Positions 31,966-39,857 of a stretch of 64,000 nucleotides of DNA are shown one piece after another. Position numbers and translations under genes: made by a program. Within the stretch, counting starts at the first letter, position 1. Every line of letters starts with the position of its first letter. The stretch comes from Williamsia sp. 1138 (GTDB lineage Bacteria; Actinomycetota; Actinomycetes; Mycobacteriales; Mycobacteriaceae). The stretch lies in the NCBI RefSeq assembly GCF_002095435.2, contig NZ_MJEJ02000047.1:62001-126000 (forward strand), given 5' to 3'. The notes beneath the pieces are model-generated. The model did no database searches. It saw nothing but the letters and a program-made list of their open reading frames with translations, and had not been told where the DNA came from.

Positions 31966-32674
31966 TCAGAGCCGGCATATCGAGAAATTGGCTCCAAAGC
32001 TAGGATCCAACGGCGTGGTTACCGGGTGACTGTGGCTTTGCCGACAGCACGCGTCGAGAAGGCGCAGCGGCTCGTCGTCCACCTGGAGGTCGAAGTTTGC
32101 TGCAGCGTCCGAGCCTGCCGGGCCGGCGCCCAGCGCTTTATAACCGGAGAGGTAGCCGCAGACTTGGCTGTCGCGTACGGGGAAGAGGTTTGGTCGTTTG
32201 CGGGCGCAGAGTTTGGCTGCGAACACCCAGCGGTTCGAATCCGTGGTGTCGGTGGCGAGCAGTGTGCGGAAGAGATCGTGTAGCTCCCACATTTGCTCAA
32301 GGACGCCGGCGCCGAGACTGGCGGTGATGGTGAGCGATGGGGGCAAGGCCGCCAAGACTTCAGTGGCTCGATCTCGTGCGGATCCTCGGGCGACATCGTT
32401 CCCGTCGATTGGTCACGTCAATTCTGAGGCGGCTCACGGCGTACAGGTCGTCTGCTGCGATTGACGTGTCTAAGTTGTCGCCTGCGTCGAGGAATCTGGT
32501 GCCGGCGTACTCCCTAAGTGGGTAGTAGAAGTAGCCAAGTCGGCGGAGTGGGTCGTCGCCGGTGATGGCGTCGAGCGTTTGCGAGAGCGCTATTTGCAGG
32601 GTCTGTTCGTCGAGGGGATTCCACGATTCGGGAAGTGGGTACGTGCGGTTGTCGGCGTAGTGCCCGGAGTGGCT
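31966..32674 (-). pseudogene. Frameshifted DUF6308-family gene remnant
   Basis: Two reading frames must be joined. Upstream piece (about 32400-32674) reads LPESWNPLDEQTLQIALSQ, LGYFYYPLREYAGTRFLDAGDN and AADDLYAVSRLRIDV. Downstream piece (31966-32355) reads LPPSLTITASLGAGVLEQMWELHDLF, RWVFAAKLCARKRPNLFPVRDSQV. Together they follow the order of DUF6308 proteins, with a frameshift or small deletion near 32360-32400 and no start codon at the left of the first piece. The function of the family is unknown. Confidence 0.65.
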
Positions 32675-32715
32675 TCATGACTTGACCGTGGGGAGTTGCG
32701 CCGCATTCGTGGTGG

Positions 32716-32990
32716 TTATGGCCAGCAGTGGCGGGATTGGAAGTATTGGGTGGCTTCGGGTTCGGTGGTGTACTCGAGGAGGTTGCCGAGTTTCGTGGCG
32801 AGGACGTCGCGGACTTGCGTGGGGGTGGCGAAGAACTCTCGTCGTGGGTTCGCGTGGTTCAGGCGAAGTTCTGTGAACTGTTTATGCAGTTGGTTTTCGA
32901 GTTTGACTGCGTCGGCAGAGAAGTAGACGGCGTGGACGTCGGAGGGGAAGGGGGCCGAAGCGTGCGACGGTTCTTTGCGTGGCGGGAGCA
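32716..32990 (-). pseudogene. C-terminal fragment of a GIY-YIG/T5orf172 nuclease-type gene
   Basis: The minus strand encodes APFPSDVHAVYFSADAVKLENQLHKQF, then LRLNHANPRREFFATPTQVRDVL and LLEYTTEPEATQYFQS. This is like the C-terminal part of DUF4041/MUG113 (T5orf172) proteins; the N-terminal coiled coil and the GIY-YIG catalytic core are missing upstream. With the neighbouring DUF6308 remnant it marks decayed DNA next to a tRNA hot spot. Confidence 0.6.
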
Positions 32991-33132
32991 GGCGATAGGC
33001 GACTGGGGAGGGCGTCGTCTGCCCGTGTGGCCTAGACGGCTGTGGGTTGGGAATCGCCCTGATGAGCCGCACGTGGCGTGCGGACCGGACTCGTCGCCCG
33101 ATCTCGCTTACCGGACCGGGTGGGCGGCGGGC

Positions 33133-33543
33133 TTAGGCGGTCGGGAGTTGTTCGACGTAGGCGAGAACCTGGAACGGGTCGAGCGACTCGGTAACTTTGA
33201 TCAGCTTGCCGTCTCGTAGGCGGAACATGATCAGGTAGTTGTTGTTGTACTTGGCCTCGCCCGGACCGATTCCTTCGGTCGTGGCCTCTACGACGACGCG
33301 GTCCTCTTCACCGGTCACGCTGTGGACATCGAATCGGAACTGATCGAAAGGTCCTAGGAACCCCTCCAGGAGGGCCTTGGTGCCGGCCTTGTCGTTGGGG
33401 CCGCCGTATTCGAAGCGATCTTTGCGATTCGGGAGCGTCCACGTTCCTTCGTCGTCGATGAGATCGAACAGTGCCGGGAAGTTGCGGTCGCTGATGTACT
33501 GGCAGACGTTGAGGACGATTTCTTTGTTCTTCTCGACGGACAT
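33133..33543 (-). CDS. NTF2/SnoaL-like protein
   Basis: 136 residues from ATG 33543 (AGGAGG 7 bases upstream). A single SnoaL/NTF2-like domain: KEIVLNVCQYISDRNFPALFDLIDDEGTWTLPNR, then VVVEATTEGIGPGEAKYNNNYLIMFRLRDGKLIKVTESLDPF. Such proteins are small hydrolases, isomerases or binding proteins; the reaction is unknown. Sites of the type TTGA-N8-TCAA lie upstream at 33723-33742 and 33813-33832, the same as in front of the esterase and carboxylase genes, so it probably belongs to that regulon. Confidence 0.82.
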   Translation of the reverse strand: MSVEKNKEIVLNVCQYISDRNFPALFDLIDDEGTWTLPNRKDRFEYGGPNDKAGTKALLEGFLGPFDQFRFDVHSVTGEEDRVVVEATTEGIGPGEAKYNNNYLIMFRLRDGKLIKVTESLDPFQVLAYVEQLPTA

Positions 33544-33722
33544 TGAGAGCCTCCTGGGGTAGCGGATTGATGCCGATGAACGCGGGGCCGCAGGCGATGT
33601 GGGGCCTTCTATCGCTGAAAACACGCAACGTATGGCAATGCTGTCGCGCGTGACGCGCCTCGCTGGTGCTGACGTAGTGGCGGAAACTCCGCCGCTTCAA
33701 GCACAGTGTGATCATAAGCACA

Positions 33723-33832
33723 CTTGATCGATGAGTCAACTACGATGACTGGTCAATTACCCGGAGATGCCGCAATTGCCATACTGGGTCAGGTAGGAAG
33801 CAGGGTCGACAATATGACTGAAAAGTCAACTC
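33723..33832. promoter_or_regulatory. Two regulon operator sites upstream of NTF2-like gene
   Basis: CTTGATCGATGAGTCAACTA (33723-33742) and TATGACTGAAAAGTCAACTC (33813-33832) match the sites at 39571-39590 and 39673-39692. The common pattern is TTGA-N8-TCAACT. The gap 33544-34081 holds no gene that I can support apart from these sites. Confidence 0.65.
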
Positions 33833-34081
33833 ATGGGAACGATGAGAATGTTCAGTGGTCGACAGGCAAGACGTGGGCCTTCCACTGCTATGGAACAGAG
33901 AGCGGGGACTGCCCGTGTATGGGCGCGAAATATGCTGCCACCGAGTGGATTCCATTTTAACGATGGCGCCACACCTCACGCAGGTAGGGGTGCGTCCTGC
34001 CCCCTGGGGCTAAGTGTGTGGCATGGCTATGCCAGGGAGGGGATCAGCGGTTGCGCGCCGGCTTGGTGCTGGGCGGCTGGT

Positions 34082-34753
34082 TTACTTCAGGCCGAGAGCT
34101 TGAGACCACAACCGGGTCAGGGTCGTGATGGCAGCGTCCTCATCGAACTTGGCCCCGTGGATGAACCACATCTGAGTGAAGTGTTCGATCATCCCGCCGA
34201 GGGCGGCGGCGGCGATGGTGGGGTCGAGGCTAGGTTCTACGTCGCCAGTTCGCTGCAGGTGGCGGATGCCGGCTTCGTTGCGCCGGAGAAACAGATCCCT
34301 GATCTGCAGTTTTAGTGTCCGGAACCGGTCGTCGCGGATCGCCATCTCGTCGATGACGGCGATGAGCCTGGCGTTCCGTGCTGCGGCGGTGAAGTACTGG
34401 CGGTTCGCCGCCTCGATCTTGGTGATTGCGTCGTCACCGACGGCGCCGGTGGTCTGCGATGCGGTGAACATCTCGCCCGCGACCACACTGAACAGCTCGT
34501 GTAGGACGTCGTCTTTTGTTTCGAAGTAGTGGTAGAAAGTGCCGTAAGAGGTACCGGATCGCTCAGCTATATCCGAGATTCGTGTATCCCGAAATCCCTT
34601 TTCTTCGAACAGTTCCCGCGCTGCGGCGACCAGTGCGCCGCGGGTACGCCACCCACGTTGGGTAGTGGGCTTTTCTTGCTGGGAGGGCCGCGTTGGTGCC
34701 ACCGGGGCAGTGGCGATTCCGGTGTCGGACCGACTGCCGTCTTGTAGTGTCAC
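34082..34753 (-). CDS. TetR-family regulator of the catabolic island
   Basis: 223 residues from GTG 34753 (GGAAGGAC upstream). The HTH is GALVAAARELFEEKGFRDTRISDIAERSGTSYGTFYHYFETKDDVL; the C-terminal part has TetR ligand-domain features (DPTIAAAALGGMIEHFTQMWF) similar to KstR2/FadR-type regulators of acyl-CoA pathways. It is the last gene of the minus-strand operon from 39429, 52 bases after the ligase. It is the best candidate to bind the four TTGA-N8-TCAA sites, probably released by an acyl-CoA. Confidence 0.85.
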   Translation of the reverse strand: MTLQDGSRSDTGIATAPVAPTRPSQQEKPTTQRGWRTRGALVAAARELFEEKGFRDTRISDIAERSGTSYGTFYHYFETKDDVLHELFSVVAGEMFTASQTTGAVGDDAITKIEAANRQYFTAAARNARLIAVIDEMAIRDDRFRTLKLQIRDLFLRRNEAGIRHLQRTGDVEPSLDPTIAAAALGGMIEHFTQMWFIHGAKFDEDAAITTLTRLWSQALGLK

Positions 34754-34805
34754 GTCGTCCTTCCGGGAGATCGGCCACAGATCAAACGTAGTTTACGGTA
34801 CCGAG

Positions 34806-36398
34806 TCAGGTCGCCGCCGACTCGCGCAGAGCCACCTTCTTGATTTTTCCAGAGGGGGTGAGTGGGAGTGAGTCGACGACGTGGATGTGGGCAGGAATTT
34901 TGTACTTTGCGAGCTGCTGGCGGCATCTGTTGAGAAGCGCTTCGACATCGACAGTGGCTCCTGGTGTGGGCACGACGTAGGCGTGACCGACTTCGCCGTA
35001 GAGGGCGTCGGGTACTCCGATGACCGCACTCATAGCCACAGCCTCGTCGCTGGCCAGGACGTTCTCTATTTCCACGGGATAGACGTTGTATCCGCTACGG
35101 ACGTACATCTCTTTCCTGCGCCCGCACAGCGCTATCCGTCCATCGGGGCGTTGGGTAGCCATGTCGCCGGTGTCGAGCCACCCGTCGGAGAGAAACGTTC
35201 GTTGGGTATCGGCCGGGTTGTCCCAGTAGCCGCCGGCGACGCAGCCGCCGCGGATGTGCAGTTCGCCCTCGGTGTCGGGGGGCAGGGGTTGTCCGGTGTC
35301 GTCGGTGATGCGCGCTTGGAAGTCTCCGATTGCCACGCCTAAGGTGGCGACCAGGGTTTCGAGGTCGTCGCCGAGCGCTGAGATGATGCAGCCGCCCGAG
35401 GTCTCGGACAAGCCGTAGAGGTTGGCCATCCGGGCGCCGGCGAATGTGTCGAGGATGCGGCGACCCATGGCGGGTTCGACGTTCGAGCCTCCGATGATGC
35501 AGGTCCGGACCGAAGAAGTGTCGGTGCCCGCGAACTCCTCGAGGTCCATCATCATGGTGTACATGGTCGGTACACCGATGTAGATGGTGACTTTGTGGCG
35601 CTCGATCGTCGTTAGTGCCAACTGGGGGCTGTAGCGGGGCAGTAGTGCCACGGTGCTTCCGGCGACCATGGAGGCGGTGACGGTGCAGGTCATCCCGCCC
35701 ACGTGATTGAGCGGCATATGGCCGATGGCGACGTCGTTGGCAGTTTGGTGCAGATGGCCCGCCTGGGCAGTGGCCGAGGACAGGATGCTGGCGTGCGTCA
35801 GAGTGGCGCCCTTGGGCTGGCCGGTGGTGCCCGAGGTGTACAGGATCACCGCCGGATCGTCCGGTTGCACTTGCGCCTGAAGGGCAGTGAGGGTCTGCGA
35901 ATCAGGCGCAGTGACAAGGTCCTCCCAGCGGTGACTGCCGGCAAAGCCGGCGCCGCCGAGGAAAACGAAGTGGTGCACCGCCTGAATGCGGGGGCGCAGA
36001 CCTTGGAGGAATTCGACGAAGTCGAAGTTGTTGTCGCTGGCGCAGCACACGAGCATGACGGCGCCGGATTGGTTCAGCATGTAGTCGAACTCGCGGTCCC
36101 GGTAGGCAACGTTGAGTGTGACCAGTACGGCGCCGATCTTCGCTGCGGCGAACCAGGTAATCAGCCACTGGGCGGAGTTGGGTGCGGCGATGGCGATGCG
36201 GTCGTGGCGCGTGATTCCCAGTGAGAGCAGACCCGCGGCGAACTGGTCGACCTGCTCAGCGAACTGGCCGTAGCTCAAGGTCTGGTCTGGACACAGTAGG
36301 AACGGCGCGGATGCGTGCAGCGATGTTTCGTCCAGCAGGGCCGGCAGGGTCGCGGTGCTGTGGGTGAGCGTGTGATCGTGCTCGGCATCGATGGTCAT
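34806..36398 (-). CDS. Acyl-CoA synthetase (AMP-forming)
   Basis: 530 residues of the ANL superfamily: P-loop YTSGTTGQPKG (about 187), YGLSETSGG, DGWLDTGDMA and the C-terminal PLTPSGKIKKVAL with the catalytic Lys. It activates a carboxylic acid to its CoA thioester with ATP. In this cluster it would act on the acid freed by the esterase after Baeyer-Villiger oxidation. Its exact substrate is not evident; the size and motifs fit medium/long-chain or branched acid ligases. Co-oriented with the YciI, BVMO and esterase genes. Confidence 0.9.
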   Translation of the reverse strand: MTIDAEHDHTLTHSTATLPALLDETSLHASAPFLLCPDQTLSYGQFAEQVDQFAAGLLSLGITRHDRIAIAAPNSAQWLITWFAAAKIGAVLVTLNVAYRDREFDYMLNQSGAVMLVCCASDNNFDFVEFLQGLRPRIQAVHHFVFLGGAGFAGSHRWEDLVTAPDSQTLTALQAQVQPDDPAVILYTSGTTGQPKGATLTHASILSSATAQAGHLHQTANDVAIGHMPLNHVGGMTCTVTASMVAGSTVALLPRYSPQLALTTIERHKVTIYIGVPTMYTMMMDLEEFAGTDTSSVRTCIIGGSNVEPAMGRRILDTFAGARMANLYGLSETSGGCIISALGDDLETLVATLGVAIGDFQARITDDTGQPLPPDTEGELHIRGGCVAGGYWDNPADTQRTFLSDGWLDTGDMATQRPDGRIALCGRRKEMYVRSGYNVYPVEIENVLASDEAVAMSAVIGVPDALYGEVGHAYVVPTPGATVDVEALLNRCRQQLAKYKIPAHIHVVDSLPLTPSGKIKKVALRESAAT

Positions 36399-36501
36399 GG
36401 GTGGGTCCTTTTACTAGCGTCAGGCGGGGGTCGGACTTGTAGTGGATCGGCGACGTGCCAGGTCGGTATGTCGAGACTGGCACGTCGCCTGGTGGTGCGT
36501 C

Positions 36502-36786
36502 CTACGATTCGACGAGGTCGGGATGCACTGCCCTCGATGGGTGAAAGTGCAGGTAGTCGTAGTGAGCGACTCCCTCGCGCACCATGGGATCGTTACCCAT
36601 GAGAGCGCGAACTTCGTTCTCGTCGTCACCCCTCGCGATGATCAGACCGCCGGTGAACGGGTGGCGGGGTCCTGAGGCGATGAATCGTCCAGCGTCATAA
36701 CATTGGTCGAGGAACGCCAAGTGTTCGGTCACGACTGTTTCACCTCGTTCCAGGGGACGGGTGTAGGTGCTGGAGATGACGAACAT
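36502..36786 (-). CDS. YciI-family protein
   Basis: 94 residues: MFVISSTYTRPLE, HLAFLDQCYDAGRFIASGPRHPFTGGLIIARG, NDPMVREGVAHYDYLHFHP. This is the ferredoxin-like YciI fold with the His and Asp of a proposed catalytic or ligand site. Its role in the pathway is unknown; YciI-like proteins can be dehalogenases, lactone hydrolases or muconolactone isomerase relatives. It lies 27 bases after the BVMO gene. Confidence 0.85.
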   Translation of the reverse strand: MFVISSTYTRPLERGETVVTEHLAFLDQCYDAGRFIASGPRHPFTGGLIIARGDDENEVRALMGNDPMVREGVAHYDYLHFHPSRAVHPDLVES

Positions 36787-36813
36787 GCGCGCCTGCTTTC
36801 GTTGTGCGGTCGG

Positions 36814-38460
36814 TCAGTTGTGGGCTTTGACGGGAACTTTCGAGAACTCGAAGCCGGCGAAATCGTTGCCTGCGCTCTTCTCGAGTTCCTGGAAGTATCC
36901 GGCGGCCCCGCCGAAGTAGAACAGCACGCGGCGCGGTTTGCCGGGGGTGTTGGCGCCCAGGTACCAACTGTTCGCCGATTCTCCGCTGGGGAGCAGAGTC
37001 ATGTTGAATACGTCCGAGACGTGCGTTGTCCACTGCTCGGTGGCCTCCTCGGTGGGCTGCATTCGGTCATAACCGTTGTCTTTCATGAAGTTCAGGGCGC
37101 GGCTGAGCCAGTTGACGACCCCTTCGATGATGACCGGAATGTTGGCGTACGCGCTCTGCGGTCCGCAAATCATGAGCATGTTGGGAAATCCTGGGGTTCC
37201 GATACCCAGGAATGTTTCGGGGCCGCCAGCCCAGTACTGGGACAGCTTCACCCCGTCCTCGCCGCGGATGTCGATGTTGTTCAAAGCGCCGGTGACCGCG
37301 TCGAACCCGGTAGCGAGGATGATGACGTCGAACTCGTAGTCACGGTCGCTGGTGCGCAGACCGTTGGCGGTGATCGCCTCGATCGGGTTGCTCTGAATGT
37401 CGACGAGGGTGACGTTGTCACGGTTGAAGGTTTCGTAGTAGTTGGTACCGGAGGGTGGCCGCTTGGACACGTATGGGTACCCACGTGGGGTGAGCAGTTC
37501 GGCGATCGCTGGATCTTTGACGGTCTCTGCGATTTTCTTGCGGATGAAGTCGGCAGCGGCATCGTTGGATCGCTGATCGAGAATCAGATCGTCGAAGGTT
37601 TCGAAGACGAAGTGGAAACCGCCGTTCTGCCAGCCTTCTTCGAAGATTCGCTCGCGTTCGGCCTCTATATCGACATCGTCATACATTCGGCCGGCCGGAT
37701 CCATGGGGAACCCGAAGACGTGGCCTCGGGCCTTGTCCCACACCGCGGCATAATCCTCTTTGATCTTTCGGCGGAACTCATCGTCGAGGTCGTGGTTCTG
37801 GGCGGGCATGACGTAGTTGGGGGTCCGCTGGAACACGGTCAGATGCTTGGCGGCTTCGGCCACGTGGGGGATGGTCTGGATGCCGGAGGCGCCGGTGCCG
37901 ATCACGGCCACTCGCTTGCCGGTCAGGTCGACGTGGTCCTTGGGCCACTGCGAGGTGCGGTAGATGTCTCCGGTGAAACTGTTGATGCCCTCGAACTGAG
38001 GTTCCTGCGGCACGGACAGATGCCCCAGGGCAGGCAGGAAGTACGTGCAGGTGAACTGCTGCCCGTTTTCTGCGGTGATGGTCCACAAGTTGCTCGGCTT
38101 GTCGTATGTCGCGGCCAGGACGCGGTGGCTGAAACGGATGTTGCGGCGGACGTCGAAACGGTCGGCGACGAACGCGATGTACTTCTGCACTTCCACCTGA
38201 CCGGGGTAACGCTCGGCCCAGTTCCATTCCTGTTCGATCTCTGGGAAAGGGAAGCAGTACGACCAACTTTCGCTGTCAGTACGAGCTCCCGGGTAGCGGT
38301 TCCAATACCACGTTCCTCCGACGTCTGTTCCCGCTTCGAGGGCTACCGCAGAGAGCCCGAGTTTCTGCAGTTCGATGAGCATGCGTATGCCGCCGAATCC
38401 AGCACCGATGACCACGGCATCGGTGTGTAAGGGCGTTGCGGTTGATTCCTGGTCGGACAT
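36814..38460 (-). CDS. Flavin-dependent Baeyer-Villiger-type monooxygenase
   Basis: 548 residues. FAD motif GAGFGG (19-24), GTWYWNRYPGARTDSES typical of cyclohexanone-type BVMOs, NADPH Rossmann motif GTGASG (188-193), and ATGFDAVTG near 385. The BVMO fingerprint FxGxxxHxxxWP appears at 162-173 as FTGDIYRTSQWP, with Arg in place of His at residue 168. It should insert oxygen next to a ketone to give an ester or lactone, or the changed residue may mark a different oxygenation. It sits 57 bases downstream of the esterase gene, in the same operon. Confidence 0.87.
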   Translation of the reverse strand: MSDQESTATPLHTDAVVIGAGFGGIRMLIELQKLGLSAVALEAGTDVGGTWYWNRYPGARTDSESWSYCFPFPEIEQEWNWAERYPGQVEVQKYIAFVADRFDVRRNIRFSHRVLAATYDKPSNLWTITAENGQQFTCTYFLPALGHLSVPQEPQFEGINSFTGDIYRTSQWPKDHVDLTGKRVAVIGTGASGIQTIPHVAEAAKHLTVFQRTPNYVMPAQNHDLDDEFRRKIKEDYAAVWDKARGHVFGFPMDPAGRMYDDVDIEAERERIFEEGWQNGGFHFVFETFDDLILDQRSNDAAADFIRKKIAETVKDPAIAELLTPRGYPYVSKRPPSGTNYYETFNRDNVTLVDIQSNPIEAITANGLRTSDRDYEFDVIILATGFDAVTGALNNIDIRGEDGVKLSQYWAGGPETFLGIGTPGFPNMLMICGPQSAYANIPVIIEGVVNWLSRALNFMKDNGYDRMQPTEEATEQWTTHVSDVFNMTLLPSGESANSWYLGANTPGKPRRVLFYFGGAAGYFQELEKSAGNDFAGFEFSKVPVKAHN

Positions 38461-38517
38461 CTGGTCACTCCTTGATTGGTTCGATGAAAGGTGCAGCGAG
38501 CGCGCGGTTGCCCACCG

Positions 38518-39429
38518 TCAGTTCACTGCGAGGTGGGGGCGCAGCCAGGCTGCCGCCGCTGCAATGGCGTCGTCTGCTTCTGGTGCGCGCCCGGCCATGA
38601 AGGTGAACACGTGCTGCTGATCGGGCACTGTACGAAGCTCGACGTCCACGCCGGCCTGGCCGGCCCGCTCGGTGAGGCGCTCGGAGTCGCTGAGCAGCGC
38701 TTCGGCTTCGCTGACGGTGATGTGCAGCGGTGGGATCCCGGAGAGGTCGGCGTGTAGCGGGTTGGCGAGGCCGTCTGTCGCGGAACCGTCTGATCCCAAA
38801 TACATTTGCGACATCATGGTCACCACGCCGAGGCTGATCAACGCGTCGTTGTCGGCGTTGCTCTCGAGGGTTTTGCCCACCAGTTCCATATCCAACCAGG
38901 GGGACACGGTGACGATGGCTGCTGGCAGTTCCTCACCGAGGTCGCGCAGTTTCAAGACCGAACTGATAGCGAGGTTCCCGCCGGCCGAGTCGCCGGCGAC
39001 CGCCAGGTTCGCTCCCGAGAATCCCTGTGCATGTAGCCACTGGTGCGCGGCGACCGCATCATCAATCTGAGCCGGGAACGGGTGCTCGGGGGCGAGCCGG
39101 TAGTCGAGCACAAACGCTCGCACGCCAGTGGCTTTGGCTAGATGAGCGGCGACTTTACGGTGACTATGGACAGTGTTTCCTACGAAACCACCACCATGTG
39201 TGTACAGGATCGCCTTATCCGCAGGTGCGCCAGCGGGCACGCACCACAGCCCACGTACTTCCTGCGTGTCGACCTCGGCGTAGGTGACGTCTTCGGGTTC
39301 GGCGGTCTGAACCGCGAGCTCTTCGAAGATCGACCGCATCGCAGCCAGACCCATCTCCGGGTTCGCTGCCAAACGGTCAGTAATCGATTGGTAGTGCGCC
39401 TTCAAAGCTGCGGATTCGGTACTGGGCAT
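38518..39429 (-). CDS. HSL-type alpha/beta hydrolase (esterase)
   Basis: 303 residues from ATG 39429 (GAGGAGG 6 bases upstream). Hormone-sensitive-lipase family: oxyanion motif HGGG (YTHGGGFV), nucleophile GDSAGG, Asp in ITVSEAEALLSDSE and His in PDQQHVFTFMAG. It would cleave the ester formed by the BVMO into an acid and an alcohol. First gene of the minus-strand catabolic operon; two regulator sites (39571-39590 and 39673-39692) lie upstream. Confidence 0.9.
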   Translation of the reverse strand: MPSTESAALKAHYQSITDRLAANPEMGLAAMRSIFEELAVQTAEPEDVTYAEVDTQEVRGLWCVPAGAPADKAILYTHGGGFVGNTVHSHRKVAAHLAKATGVRAFVLDYRLAPEHPFPAQIDDAVAAHQWLHAQGFSGANLAVAGDSAGGNLAISSVLKLRDLGEELPAAIVTVSPWLDMELVGKTLESNADNDALISLGVVTMMSQMYLGSDGSATDGLANPLHADLSGIPPLHITVSEAEALLSDSERLTERAGQAGVDVELRTVPDQQHVFTFMAGRAPEADDAIAAAAAWLRPHLAVN

Positions 39430-39570
39430 GATGCCTCCTCGGCGTAACGGTTGTGCCAGTTGAAACGGGGCGCGTCGTGGGCGTCGCAGGCTGTCCGCCG
39501 CACGGCCACATCTGGATCGATTTGTGTGCGCGGTCACCACTAGCAGGCCCTGGTTGTGATCGTAGACACA

Positions 39571-39692
39571 GTTGATCGACCAGTCAACTATTCGGCGAAC
39601 GTGGCTCGGACTCCGTCGGAATGACCGGAGTTTCGTGGGCCCTAAGCTGGGAAGAGTTGCCTGAGTCGCGTACTTGACTGATAAATCAACTA
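39571..39692. promoter_or_regulatory. Two regulon operator sites in the divergent promoter region
   Basis: GTTGATCGACCAGTCAACTA (39571-39590) and CTTGACTGATAAATCAACTA (39673-39692) share TTGA-N8-TCAACTA with the sites near 33.7 kb. They lie between the divergent starts at 39429 and 39858, so they can control both arms. Confidence 0.7.
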
Positions 39693-39857
39693 AGGGTTAT
39701 ATGAGACAGGCAAGGCCCTGGCGGGTAGTCGACCTCAACCCAGCGATGCCGCAGCGTCGGACAGCGCGACCAGGTCATGGCGATCTCAACAAACGAGGTT
39801 GATATTCGTGCTCTCGCGACTTGTTCACTTGCCTTCACTTATCGATCGAGGTGTTTT

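Noticed and set aside
33724-33960. Plus-strand frame of 78 codons
   Set aside because: It starts inside a regulator site and includes a second one; protein has no recognisable feature. A Cys pair near the end is not enough.
36703-38430. Long plus-strand open frame of 575 codons
   Set aside because: It lies entirely antisense to the BVMO gene, has no recognisable domain, and its composition (Val/Gly/Asp-rich) is typical of a mirror frame of a high-GC gene.
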